From positions 123,967 through 187,966 of the forward strand of contig JAPFBE010000077.1 of the NCBI GenBank assembly GCA_034336665.1: a DNA stretch of 64,000 nucleotides. Direction: 5' to 3'. This DNA is from Luscinia megarhynchos (taxonomy: Eukaryota > Chordata > Aves > Passeriformes > Turdidae). The notes below the pieces were generated by a model. It ran no database searches. It was not told where the DNA came from and saw nothing but the letters and a program-made list of their open reading frames with translations. Below are positions 10,851-22,052 of the stretch, one piece after another (the first letter of the stretch is position 1; each line of letters opens with the position of its first letter). A program made the translations under genes and the position numbers.

Positions 10851-12480
10851 ACTGATACAGGATTGACCTAAAAAATGACCCCCAGGAGTGACCCTAAAAG
10901 TGACCCCTGAGACCTCAAAAATGATCCAGGATGGATCCCAGAAATGACCCCAGGAGTGACCACAGGAGTGACCCTGGAAGTGACCCCTGAGACCCCCAAA
11001 ACCGACCTGGGACCCCCAAAAGTTACTCTGGATGGACCCTTGAGACCCCCAAAAGTGACTCCAGAAGTGACCACAGGGACCCCAAAACCGACCCCAAAAA
11101 CGCTCAGGGATGGACTCGAGACCCCAAATGTGCCCCAGGACCCCAAAACACCCCAGGACCCCAAAAATGACCCCAAAATCTGCCCCAGGACCCCCAAAAA
11201 CCCCTCAGGGATCCCAGAATTCAAGAAGAAATCCCAAAAATTCCAGGAACCCTCCCCCCAAAAAAATTGAAAAAACCTAAGAAATAAAATTTCCCCAAAA
11301 TTTGGGAAAAGCTTCAACATTTTCAGGAAAATTTCTTAAAAAATAAAAAATGGGAAATGTCTCAAATTTAAGGAAAATTCCTTAAAATTTATGGGAAACA
11401 CCAAAAAATTGAAGGGGAACACCAAAATTGAAGGAAAATCCACAAAATTTAGGGAAAAACTCCAAAATTTAAGGAAAAAACCCCCAAATAAAGGAAACCT
11501 CCCCAAATTTAAAGAAAATTACCCCGAAATTTAAGGAAAATCCCAGAAATATCAGAAAATCCCAAAATGTAAGGAAAATCCCAAATTTAAAGGTTAAAAA
11601 TGCCAAAAATTGAAGTAAAGCCCCCAAAGAGTGAGAGAAAATTTCCCCAAAGAATTTAAGGGAAAATCCCTCAAAATTTAAAGAGAATTACCCCAAAATT
11701 CAGGAAAATCCAAAAATTTACAGAAAATCCCAAAAATTGAAGGAAGATCCCAAAATTTGAATGAAAATTCCAAAATTTGAAGTGAAACCCCAAAAATGTT
11801 TTAAACTCTCCCAAAAATGGATGGAAATTCTCAAAACTTAAAAAAAATTTAATGAATAATTCTCAAAATTTCAGGAAAATCCCAAAAATTTCATTTAAAA
11901 TCCCCCCAAATTTCAGGAAAACCCAAAAAATTTCCTGAAAAAAACACCCAAATTTCAGGAAAATCCCAAAAATTTTAGGAAAATCCCAAAAATTTCATTT
12001 AAAAAACCCAAATTTCAGGAAAACCCAAAAACTTTCATGAATAAAATCCCAAATTTCAGGAAAATCCCAAAAATTTCATTTTAAAAACCGAAATTTAAGG
12101 AAAATCCCCAAAATTTCATTTAAACCCTCCCCAAATTTTAATAAAATCCCAAAAAATTAATTTTAAATCCCCCCAGATTTCAGGAAAATCCAAAAAAAAT
12201 TCATTTAAAATCCCCAAGTTTTGGGAAAAACCCCAAAATTTCATTAATAAAACCCCAAACTTCAGGAAAATCCCAAAAATTTCCGGGGAGTACAGGGATT
12301 CATTAAAAACCCCCAGATTTCAGGAAAAGCCCAAAGAGATTTCATTTAAAAGCCCCCAGGTGGAAATCCCAAAAGATTTCGGGAAAAAACACCCAAACTT
12401 CAGGAAAGAATCCGAAGTTCCATTTTAAAACCCAGGTTGAGGGAAAATCCCAAAGATTTCATTTAAAGCCCTCCCCAAAT
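10851..12480. repeat. Mixed then AT-rich degenerate minisatellite
   Basis: From 10851 to about 11250 the TGACCC array decays into GACCCCCAAAAGTGACC-type units. From about 11290 it becomes an AT-rich array of about 30-35 bp units such as TTTCAGGAAAATCCCAAAA followed by ATTTCATTTAAAA. Several AATAAA hexamers occur on the + strand (for example 11283-11288), but they are part of the A-rich repeat and cannot be called as POLR2I polyadenylation signals. Confidence 0.85.
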
Positions 12481-13080
12481 TTCAATAAAGATCCCAAAGG
12501 GATTTCAAGAGGATTCCCCAAATTTCTCCCCTCCCCCAAAGATCCAAACTAGAATCACTGATTTTTTTCTGGGAGTTTTTGTTCCTATCCACCCAAAAAT
12601 TTTCTGGGAATGGGGGAGGGGATAAATAAGACAAAAGGAGAGAACAGGATGGAATCGAGGAAGGGGAAAAAAAAAATCCCAAAATTTTTTGGGATTTTTG
12701 AAGGCAAGAATCCCAAAAATCAACAAAAAAAAAGGAGAAAAAAACAGAAAAAAAAAAATTTCAGGATTTGGGATAAAAGCAGTGCCATTTATACAAATAT
12801 AGTGTTTTAAAAACGGAATTTTTGGGAGGAATTTTGGGATTTTTGGGAATGAGGGGGAGGGTTCAAAACCCTGAGCACGCTCCAGGAAATAATTTAGGGA
12901 ATTTTTTAGGAATTTTTTGGGAATTTTTTTAGGATCAAAGTGCCTGGATTCTCACTGGAAGCTCCTTAATTATTATTATAATTCATTAATTAGTATTATT
13001 AATTAAAGATTGGAGCCCCCACTCTCTCTAAATGGGGGGGGGGCTCTTATTACATTGGAGGGGCCCTCCCCCCACTTCCC
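12481..13080. other. Low-copy island between two convergent genes; possible 3' UTR ends
   Basis: This is one of the few stretches without an obvious tandem period. It contains AATAAA at 12484-12489 (+ strand) and a non-repetitive segment near 12770-12815. On the - strand that segment reads ACACTATATTTGTATAAATGG, including a TATAAA hexamer at 12788-12793. An AT-rich imperfect palindrome lies around 12967-13010, with a G10 run near 13034. The position between the POLR2I stop (9465) and the SIPA1L3-like stop (17661) suits 3' UTR ends of either gene. No coding similarity was recognised. Confidence 0.5.
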
Positions 13081-16000
13081 CAAATTCTGACCCCTCGGGT
13101 TTTTCCCATGGATCTGGGAATTCTGGGAGTGGGGGGAGGGCCTGGAAGCCTCTGGAAAGTTCTGGAATTCCTTGGAAAGTTCTGGAATTTCTGAATTCTG
13201 TGAAAGTTCTGGAATTCTGTTGAAACGTTCTGGAATTCCATGGAAAGTTCTGGATCCACCTCAAAGCCACAGGAAAATTCTGGAATTCTGGAAAGTTCTG
13301 GATCCTGTGGGAAAGTTCTGGATCCCTCTGGAAAGTTCTGGAATTCTTGGAATTCGTGAAGAGTTCTGGAATCCCTCTGGAGAGTTCTGGAATTCCATGG
13401 AAAGTTCTGGAATCCTGTGGAAGGTTCTGCATCCCCTGGAAAGTTCTGGAATTCTTGGAATCCCGTGGAAAATTCTGGATCACTCTGGGGAAAATAAAAA
13501 CCCTGGAATTCCATGGCAAAAGTTCTGGATTCCACTTGGAAGTCTCTGGAAATTTCTGGATCACTCCAGGAAAAGAAAAAAGAAAAAATAAAAACAATCT
13601 GGAATTCTCTAGAAGGTTCTGGAATCCCTCTGGAAGCACCTGGGGAAAAAAATCCTGGAATGTTCTGGATCAGTAGGAGGAGTCTGAAACCCTCTGGGGA
13701 AAAAAAATATTTTGGAATTCCTGGAATGTTCTGGATCCAGAGAAAGCGTCCTGGAATTCTGTGGGAAAATTCTGGAATTCCACAGAAAGAGCTGGAACCC
13801 CCTGGAAAGTTCTGGAATCCCTTTGGAATATTCCTGGAATTCCATGGAAAAGTTCTGGGATCCCGTGGAATGTTCTGGGTCCGTACAGAAAGTTCTGGAT
13901 CCCTTTGAAATATCCTGGAGAGCTGTGAAAAATTCTGGGATCCTTTTGGGAAGTTCTGGAATTCCATGGAATGTTCTGGAATTCCATGGAGTTTCTGGAT
14001 CCCTTTGGAACATTCTGGATCCACTGGGGAGGTCCAGGATCCACAGGAATCCCCTCTGGAAGGTTCTGGATCCCTCTGGAAAGTTCTGGATCCTTGGAAA
14101 TGGTCTGGGATTTACGGGGAAGATCTGGGATCCCTCTGGAATGTTCCGGATCCTCTGGAATGTTCTCGGTCCCACATGGAGCGTTCTGGATCCCTCTGGA
14201 ATGTTCTGGATCCTTTGGAATGATCCTGGTCCCCCATGGAACGTTCTGGGTTCCTTTGGAGTGTCCTGGATGACGCTCTGGATCGCCTTTGGAACGTTCT
14301 GGATCCGTCTGGAATGTTCTGGATCCCTTTGGAATGGTCTCTGGATGCCTGGAAAGTTCTGGATCCTTGGAAATGTTCTGGGATCTACGGGAAGGTCTTG
14401 GAAGGTTCTGGATCCTTTGGGATGCTCTCGGTCCCACATGGAACGTTCTGGATCCCTTTTGAAATGTTCTGGGATCCTCTGGAATGGTTCTGGATCACAT
14501 GGGAACGTTCTGGATTCCACATGGAATGTTCTGGGATCCTTTGGAGTGTCTCTGGATCCCTCCGGATGCTCTGGGAAAGTTCTGGATCCTCTGGAATGTT
14601 CTGGGATCCACAGGGAAGGTCTTGGAAGGTTCTGGATCCTCTGGAATGTTCTGGATCCATGGGAATGGCCTCGGTCCCACGTGGAAGGTTCTGGATCCCT
14701 CTGGAAGGTTCTGGGATCCTTTGGAGTGTCCTGGATCCCTCTGGATGCTCCTGGAAAGTTCTGGATCCTTGGAAATGTTCTGGGATCTACGGGGAAGGTC
14801 TGGGATCCCTCTGGAATGTTCTGGAATGTCCCACATGGAGCGTTCTGGATCCCTCTGGAATGTTCTGGATCCTTTGGAATGTTCTGGGTCCCACATGGAA
14901 GGTTCTGGATCCCTCTGGAATGTTCTGGATCCTCTGAATGTTCTAGGGACCACATGGAAGGTTCTGGGATCCCTCTGGAATGTTCTGGATCCTTTGGAAT
15001 GTTCTGGATGCTCCTGGAAAGGTTCTGGATCCTTGGAATGTGCTGGGATCTTCAGGGAAGATCCTGGGATCCCCTCTGGAATGTTCTGGATCCATGGGAA
15101 CGGTTCTGATTCCACATGGAAAGTTCTGGATCCCCTCTGGAAAGTTCTGAATCTATCTGGAAGATTTTGGGATGTTCTGGATTCCTTTGGAATGTTCTGG
15201 GATCACAGGGGAAGCTCTGAATCCTCTGGAAGGTTCTGGGATCCATGGGAATGGTCCTGGGTCCCACGTGGAAGGTTCTGGATCCCTTTGGAAGGTATCT
15301 TGGAATTCCTTGGATCCCTCTGGATGCTCCTGGAAAGTTCTGGATCCTTGGAAATGTTCTGCGGATCCTTTGGAATGTTCTCGGTCCCACATGGAAGGTT
15401 CTGGATCCTTTGGAATGTGTTGGGATCTACAGGGAAGGTCCTGGATCCCTCTGGAAGGTTCTGGATCCATGGGAACGGTTCTGATTCCACATGGAAAGTT
15501 CTGGATCCTTTGGAATCTTCTGGATCCCTCTGGAAGATTTTGGGATGTTCTGGATTCCTTTGGAATGTTCTGGGATCCACAGGGAAGCTCACGGAATCCT
15601 CTGGAAGGTTCTGGATCCATGGGAATGCTCTCGGTTCCACATGGAACGTTCTGGATCCCTCTGGGACGTTCTGGGATCCACAGGGAACACCTTGGACTGT
15701 TCTGGATCTTGTGGAATGGTCTGGGATCCTCTGGAAGCTTCTGGATCCTCTGGAATGTTCTGGCCCACAGGGAGGATCCCAATCCTATTTGCAGGATCCT
15801 GGATCCCTCTGGAAAGTTCTGGATCCCTCTGGAAGATCTTGGAATGTTCTGGATCCATAATTATGGTCCCGGCCCTCCATGGAATGTTCTGGATCTTTTG
15901 AAATGTTCTGGGATCTACAGGGAAAGTTCTGGATCCTCTGGAAGGTTCTGGATCCACAGGAAGGGTCCTGGTCCTACTTGGAGGATCCTGGATCCCTCTG

Positions 16001-16560
16001 GAAAGTTCTTGGAATGTTCTGGAGCCTTTGGAAGGTTCTGGATTCATCCGGAATGTTCTGGGATCCATAGGGATGATCCCAGTCCCACACGGAACGTTCT
16101 GGATCCTTTAGAAGGTTCTGGATCCCTCTGGAATGTTCTGGGATCCATAGGGATGATCCCAGTCCCACAGGGAACGTTCTGGATCCTTTAGAAGGTTCTG
16201 GATCCCTCTGGAATGTTCTGGGTTCCATAGGAAGTGTCTCAGTCTCACATGGAATGTTCTGGAGCCTTTAGAAGGTTCTGGATCCCTCTGGAATGTTCTG
16301 GGATCCATAGGGATGATCCCAGTCCCACATGGAATGTTCTGGATCCTTTAGGAGGTTCTGGTTCGCTCTGGAATGTTTGGTTCTGGATCCTCTGGAAGGT
16401 TCTGGATCCACAGGAAGGGTCCTGGTCCTACTTGGAGGATCCTGGATCCCTCTGGAAAGTTCTTGGAATGTTCTGGAGCCTTTGGAAGGTTCTGGATCCC
16501 TCTGGAATGTTCTGGGATCCATAGGGATGATCCCAGTCCCACAGGGAACGTTCTGGAGCT
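13081..16560. repeat. TTCTGGATCC minisatellite, BamHI-site rich
   Basis: Tandem units of about 13 and 26 bp built from TTCTGGAATTCCATGGAAAG (left part) and TCTGGATCCTTTGGAATG (right part). The array carries very many GGATCC and GAATTC palindromes. Larger units of about 130 bp recur, marked by CATAGGGATGATCCCAGTCC at about 16067, 16148, 16307 and 16520. Confidence 0.93.
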
Positions 16561-17660
16561 GGAGGGCAGAGCTTGGATCCAATTTCTGTGTCCCAGGAGG
16601 GAAATCCCAAATAATCCCAAACGGATCCAAAAAACCCCAAACACAACAACAAAAAAGGTGGATCCCAAATGGATCCCAGTGGATCCAAAATGGATCCCAG
16701 TAAATCCCAGTGGATCCAAAATGGATCCCAGTAAATCCCAGTGGATCCAAAATGGATCCCAGTAAGTACCAGTGGATCCCAGTCCCCTCTGGATCCTCTC
16801 AGGGCCTGGGGAAAGTTCCAATAGTTCCAGATCCCAATGGGAATGTCACAATTCTGGGGGGATTTTTTATCCCAGTAAATCCCAGAGAATCCCAGTATGT
16901 CCCAGTGGATCCCAGTATGTCCCAGCGGATCCCAGTATGTCCCAGTGGATCCCAGTATGTCCCAGTATATCCCAGCAGATCCCAGTCAGAGCTCCTGGTG
17001 CTCAGGATTTCCAAAGAAGACCCTGACGAAGCGCCGGAGCCGCCGATCCCGACGGGAATGTCACAACTCATGGGGGATTTTTTTCTCCCAGCAGATCCCA
17101 GTATGTCCCAGTGGATCCCAGTATATCCCAGTATGTCCCAGTCAGGGCTCCTGGTTCTCTGGATTCCCCAAGAAGATCCTGGTGAAGCACCAGAGCCACG
17201 GATCCGAATGGGAATGTCACAGCTCATGGGGGATTTTAAAATCCCAGTAAATCCCAGCGGATCCCAGCATGTCCCAGTGGATCCCAGTATGTCCCAGTAT
17301 ATCCCAGTATGTCCCAGTATATCCCAGTATGTCCCAGTCAGGGCTCCTGGTGCTCAGGATTTCCAAAGAAGATGCGGGTGAAGCGCCAGAGCCGCCGATC
17401 CTGATGGGAATGTCATGGGGGATTTTTTATCCCAGTAAATCCCAGTATGTCCCAGCGGATCCCAGCATGTCCCAGTATGTCCCAGTATGTCCCAGTTAGG
17501 GCTCCTGGTGCTCCGGAGCCCCCGAGAAGATGCGGGCGAAGCGCCGGAGCCGCCGATCCCGACGGGAATGTCACAGCTCATGGGGGATTTTTTCTCCCAG
17601 CGGATCCCAGTATGTCCCAGTGGATCCCAGCAGGTCCCAGTATGTCCCAGTATGTCCCAG
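16561..17660. repeat. Tandem copies of the SIPA1L3-like coding end and stop within CCCAGTATGT array
   Basis: Units of about 156-196 bp each contain a core that matches the 3' end of the neighbouring coding exon (stop and last ~15-20 codons on the - strand), followed by CCCAGTATGTCCCAGTGGATC monomers. Core copies begin with the stop-codon complement at about 16798 (diverged), 16986, 17142, 17338 and 17496; the exon copy is at 17661. On the - strand the 16986 copy reads ...RRF.RVFFGNPEHQEL-stop, which ends in the EL expected for this family. The exon copy ends HQEP. Confidence 0.85.
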
Positions 17661-17810
17661 TCAGGGCTCCTGGTGCTCCGCAGCCCCCGAGAAGATGCGG
17701 GCGAAGCGCCGGAGCTGCCGCGCGGCCGAGCTCGACTCCTGCTGCAGCCGCCGGTTGTTCTGCCGCAGGTTGGCGACCTCGGCCTGCAGGAACACCTTGT
17801 CCTGCTTCTC
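17661..17810 (-). CDS. SIPA1L3: SIPA1L3-like terminal coding exon (C-terminal leucine zipper and stop)
   Basis: This intact 150-nt exon encodes 49 residues plus stop. It starts EKQDKVFLQAEVANLRQN, continues NRRLQQESSSAARQLRRFARIFS and ends GAAEHQEP. It matches the C-terminal coiled coil of SIPA1-like RapGAPs (EKQDKVVLQ.EVA.LRQNNQRLQEES...LRKFAEIF.REKKEL). The acceptor is CCCCCAG at 17811-17815. The previous exon ends in ...DLEK at phase 0, so the join DLEK-EKQDK is seamless. The last residues deviate from the family's REKKEL. The stop codon belongs to a repeat unit copied several times just downstream, so the C-terminus may have been rewritten by the array. Choice of SIPA1L3 over L1 or L2 rests on the 19q13 linkage with POLR2I and on sequence details recalled from the family. 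Confidence 0.88.
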   Translation of the reverse strand, partial: EKQDKVFLQAEVANLRQNNRRLQQESSSAARQLRRFARIFSGAAEHQEP

Positions 17811-20100
17811 CTGGGGGAACAGCGGGAATTCGGGAAAAATCCCCGAATTTTGGGGGGAAGAAATTCATTTTGGGGAAAAAATGGGGAATTTGGGGAAAAA
17901 ATGGGGAATTTTGGGGAAAAAATGGGGTTTTTAAGGTAAAAAATGGGCATTTTTAGGGGAAAAATGGGGATTTTGGGGGGAATAAATGAAGATTTTCCTT
18001 GGAAAATTGGAATTTTTTTTGGGTGAATTTTGAGGAAATTTTAGGGTAAAAAATGGGGATTTTGGGGAAAAAGTGGAGATTTTTTAAATGAATTTTTTAG
18101 GTGTTTTTTAGTCAAAAATGGGGAATTTTGGGGAAAAAAAATGGGGATTTTTGGGGAAAAAAATAAATATTTTCTTTGGAAAATTGAAAATTATTTTGGT
18201 GAATTTTGAGGAAATTTTAGGGTAAAAAATGGGGATTTTGGGGAAAAGTGGAGATTTATTTTTTAGTGAATTTTTAGGTGTTTTTTTTAGTGAAAAATGG
18301 GGGATTTGGGGGGATTTTTGTGAGAATTTTTGGGGATTTTGTTCTGCCGCAGGTTGGCGACCTCGGCCTGCAGGAACACCTTGTCCTGCTTCTCCTGGGG
18401 GAACAGCAGGAATTCAGGAAAAATCCCCGAATTTGGGGGGGAAAAATTAATTTTGGGGAAAAAATGGGGAATTTTGGGGAAAAAATGGGGTTTTTAAGGT
18501 AAAAAATGGGCATTTTTGGAAGAAAAATGGGGATTTTGCGGGGAAAAAATAAAGATTTTCTTTGGAAAATTGGAAATTTTTTTGGGGTGAATTTTGAGGA
18601 AATTTTAGGGTAAAAAATGGGGATTTTGGGGAAAAAGTGGAGATTTTTTTAAATGAATTTTTTAGGTGTTTTTTAGTGAAAAATGGGGGATTTTGGGGAA
18701 TTTTGGGAAAAAAATGGAGATTTTTTGGGGGAAAAAAATGGGATTTTTTAGGGAGTTTTTTGGGTTTTTTAGTGATTAACAGGTTTTAAAATTTTTAGTT
18801 ATTTTAGGGATAAAAATGGGATTTTTGGACAAATTCAAGACTTTCAGGGAATTTTGGGGATTTTTTTCAGAATTGCAGGGATTTTTAAGGTTAGAAATGG
18901 GGATTTTTAGTGACTTTTAGGTGTTTTTAGTGAAAAATGGGGAATTTAGGAGATTTTTGGGAAAAATGGGAATTTGGAAGAAATTCAAGAATTTCAGTGA
19001 ATTTTGGAGGAAAAATTGGGATTTTTTTTTGAAAATTGGGATTTTTTTCTGTGAATTTTAAGGTGATTTTTAGTAAATTATGGGGAAAAATGGGAATTTT
19101 TGTGGAGAAAATGTGGATTTTTTGGGGGGAAAAATGTGGATTCTTTTGGGGGGAAAAAAGAGGATTTGGGTGAATAAAAAGTGGATTTTGGGTGAAAAAT
19201 TAGGGATGCTTTGGGGAAAAAATGGGGATTTTTTCTGGTTAAAAAATGGGGATTATTGAAAAAAATCAGAATTTTTTTGAAAAAAATGGGAATTATGTGG
19301 GGAAAAAAAGTAGATTTTGGGTGGGGAAAATGGGGATGTTTGGGGAGAAAATTTGGGATTTTTTTGGGTGAAAAATGGGGACTGGGGGGAAAAATAGGAA
19401 TTTTTGGAGGGAAAAAAAGATTTATTTGGAGAAAAGGGATTTTTTTTGGTGGAAAAAAAATGGGGATTTTTTGGGGGAAATGGGGACTTTCAGGGAGAAA
19501 ATTTGGGGGTTTTTTTGGTGAAAAAAATGGGGATTACTGGAAAAAAAAATCAGAATTCTTGGGGGAAAAATGGGGATTGTTTTGGGAAAAAAAACGGAAT
19601 TTTTGGGGCGAAAAACGAGGATTTTAAGTGAAAAAAATGGGGATTTTTTGGGGGAAAAAAGGGGATTTTTGGGGAAAAAAATGGGGATTTTGGGTGGGGA
19701 AAATGGGGATTTTTATTGGGGAGAAAATTTTGGATCTTTTGGGGAAAAATGGGGATTTTTTGGGTGGGAAAATGGGGATTCTAAGTTAAAAAAATGGGGA
19801 TTTTTGGGGAAAAATGGGAATTATTTGGGGAAAATATGTAGATTTTGGGTGGGGAAAAATCGGGATTTTTGGGGAGAAAATTTGGGATTTCTGGGTGAAA
19901 AAAATGGGAATGTTTGGGGGGAAAAATGGGGATTTTTTGGGTGGAAAACTGAGGATTTTAAGTGAAAAAAAGGGGATTTTTTGGGGAAAAAAGGGGACTT
20001 TTGGGGAGAAAATTTGGGATTTTTTTGCGGGACAAAAAATGGATTTTGGGTGATTAAAAAAGGGGTTTTTTGGGTGTAAAAATTTGGGTTTTTTGGGAGC
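17811..20100. repeat. G-rich ATGGGGATTTTTGGGGAAAA intron array
   Basis: The last SIPA1L3-like intron is filled with units of about 20-30 bp built on GGGGAAAAATGGGGATTTTT. A tandem duplication with a 584-bp offset covers 17757 to about 18300 versus 18341 to about 18880 and includes part of the terminal exon. The complementary composition follows on the other side of the exon at 20107-20191. Confidence 0.92.
18341..18394 (-). pseudogene. Duplicated 5' half of the SIPA1L3-like terminal exon
   Basis: These 54 nt are identical to 17757-17810, exactly 584 bp away, and encode EKQDKVFLQAEVANLRQN. The acceptor CCCCCAG is duplicated too. The copy ends mid-exon and runs straight into repeat DNA, with no donor. 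On the - strand it lies upstream of the true exon, so the splicing machinery meets it first. If used, it would give a truncated zipper followed by intron-encoded residues. Confidence 0.92.
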
Positions 20101-20106
20101 TCTCAC

Positions 20107-20191
20107 CTTCTCCAGGTCGCTGTGCAGCTGCTTCAGCATCGCCTCCAGCTGGGAAACCTTCCCCGGCAGGTCCAGCGCCGCGGGGGAGGGG
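20107..20191 (-). CDS. SIPA1L3: SIPA1L3-like exon, PGKVSQLEAMLKQLHSDLEK
   Basis: This exon encodes SPSPAALDLPGKVSQLEAM then LKQLHSDLEK, the beginning of the C-terminal coiled coil (family: DL..KV.QLE.MLKQLHTDLQK). The acceptor is GGCGCAG (20192-20198) and the donor GTGAGA (20106-20101). The 85-nt length is one base plus 28 codons. The first C completes AG from the previous exon to give Ser, which confirms the short, GC-rich acceptor. The region has no frameshift. The exon sits at the junction between a G-rich array (left) and a C-rich array (right). Confidence 0.92.
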
Positions 20192-21940
20192 CTGCGCCAA
20201 TTCCGCATTTTTGGGGTGGAAAAAATGAGAAAAAACCCAAAAAATCCAAAAAAATAAAAAACCCCCCAAAAACCCCCAAAAACGAGGAAAAAAACCCCCA
20301 AAAATATTTTAAAAAACTCAATTTTCCAGCCCGAGTTCCTCCACCCAAATTTTCATTTTCTTTCTTAAAATTCCGATTTTCTCCCCAAAATTCCCATTTT
20401 TCTCCCCAAAATTTCACTTTCCCACCCCAAAATTAACTTTGTCTCCCTAAAATCTCCCAAATCTCCATTTTCACCCCAAATTCTCTCCCAAAAAAACCCA
20501 AATTTCCCCAAAATTCCCCTTTCTCTCCCCAAAATTCCACTTTCCCACCCCAAAATTCTCATTTTTCCTAAAATTTCCAAAATCTTCATTTTCACCCAAG
20601 TTCCACCCCCAAAATTCCCATTTTTCTCCCCAAAATTCAAACCCCAAAATTCTCATTTTTCCCTAAAATCTCCAAAATCTTTATTTCACCCCAAAGTCCC
20701 CCCAAATCTCCATTTTCCCCCAAATTCCACCCCCAAAATTCCCATTTTTTTCTCCCAAATTCCCATTTCCCCCCCAAATTTTCCCCCAAAATCCCCAAAT
20801 TTCTTCCTCAAATCCCTCCCAAAATCCCAAATTTTTCTCCCAAAATCCCAAATTTTCCCCCAAAAATCCCAAAATTCTCCACCCAAAATCCCCTTTCTCC
20901 CCCTCCCCAAGCCCAGGATCCCAAAATTTCCCCCAAAATCCAAAAATCCCTCCCAAAATCCCAATTTTTTCCCCCAATCCCTCCCAGAAATCTCAAATTT
21001 TCCCCCAAAATCCCAAATTTCCCCCAAAATCCTAAATTTTCTCCCCAAAAATCCCAAATTTTCCTCAAAAATCCCAAATTTTCCCCCAAAATCCCAAATT
21101 TCCCCCAAAATCCCAAATTTCCCCCAAAATCCAAATTTCCCCCAAAAATCCCAAATTTTCCCCAAAATCCAAATTTCCCCCAAAATCCCAAATTTTCCTC
21201 CAAAATCCCATTTTTTTCTCCTAAAAATCCAAAATTTCCCCCAAAAATCCCAAATTTCCCCCAAAATCCCAAATTTTCCCCCCAAAATCCCAAATTTCCC
21301 CCAAAATCCAAATTTCCCCCAAAAAATCCTAAATTTCCCCCAAAATCCAAATTTCCCCCCAAAATCCCAAATTTCCCCCCAAAATCCAAATTTCCTCCCA
21401 AAATCCCAAATTTCCCCCATAATCCCAAATTTCCCCCAAAATCCCAAATTTTCCCCCAAAAATCCCAAGCTTCCCCCAAAATCCCAAATTTTGCCCCCAA
21501 AATCCCAAATTTTCCCCCAAAGATCCCAAAATTTCCCCCAAAAGATCCCAAATTTTCCCCCAAAATCTAAATTCCCCCCCAAAAATCCCAAATTTCCCCC
21601 CAAAATCCCAAATTTCCCCCAAAATCCCAAAATTTCCCCCAAAATCCCAAATTTCCCCCAAAATCCCAAATTTTCCCCCAAAATCCCAAATTTTCCCCCA
21701 AAGATCCCAAAATTTCCCCCAAAGATCCCAAATTTTCCCCCCAAAATCCCAAAATTTCCCCCCCAAAAAATCCCAAATTTCCTCCCAAAATCTAAATTCC
21801 CCCCAAAATCCCAATTTTCCCCCCAAAATCCCAAATTTTGCCCCCTAAAGTTCCCAAATTTTCCCCCAAAGTTCCCATTTCTCCCCCCAAAACCCCCCGA
21901 ACCTGCCCCTCCCCCCCCCAAATTTTGGGTGCCCGTCCGA
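20192..21940. repeat. C-rich CCCCAAAATCCCAAATTTT intron array
   Basis: Tandem units of about 16-20 bp, mostly CCCCCAAAATCCCAAATTT, with a more degenerate section at 20220-20700. The composition is complementary to the array at 17811-20100, so the two introns flanking the 20107 exon carry related repeats in opposite orientation. Beyond this array lies the exon at 21947-22052. Confidence 0.93.
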
Positions 21941-21946
21941 GGGTAC

Positions 21947-22052
21947 CTGAGGGGGGGGAGGGGCGGCGCCCGCGGGGGTGGGGGAGGGGCGGGGGGCGGC
22001 TCCGGGCCCAGGGCGGGGTCGGCCAGGGAGAACAGGGACACGGCTCGTTGCA
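21947..22052 (-). CDS. SIPA1L3: SIPA1L3-like exon, QRAVSLFSLADPALGPEPPP
   Basis: This 106-nt exon encodes (V)QRAVSLFSLADPALGP followed by a proline-rich stretch ending PPLPPL(S). It matches the SIPA1L segment AYEVQRAVSLFSL.DPALSP. The acceptor is TTTTCAG (22053-22058) and the donor GTACCC (21946-21941). Both phases fit: G from the preceding exon plus TG gives Val, and the final AG plus C gives Ser. The first ~20 nt of this exon together with its acceptor are repeated about 28 times in the upstream intron. Confidence 0.93.

Noticed and set aside
11283..11288. AATAAA as the POLR2I polyadenylation signal
   Set aside because: AATAAA and similar hexamers recur throughout the A-rich array, so this one cannot be singled out from sequence alone.
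13081..16560. Many GGATCC and GAATTC palindromes, considered as a cloning artefact or restriction-modification signature
   Set aside because: They are simply part of the TTCTGGATCC and TTCTGGAATTCC monomers and vary with them. No vector sequence was seen.
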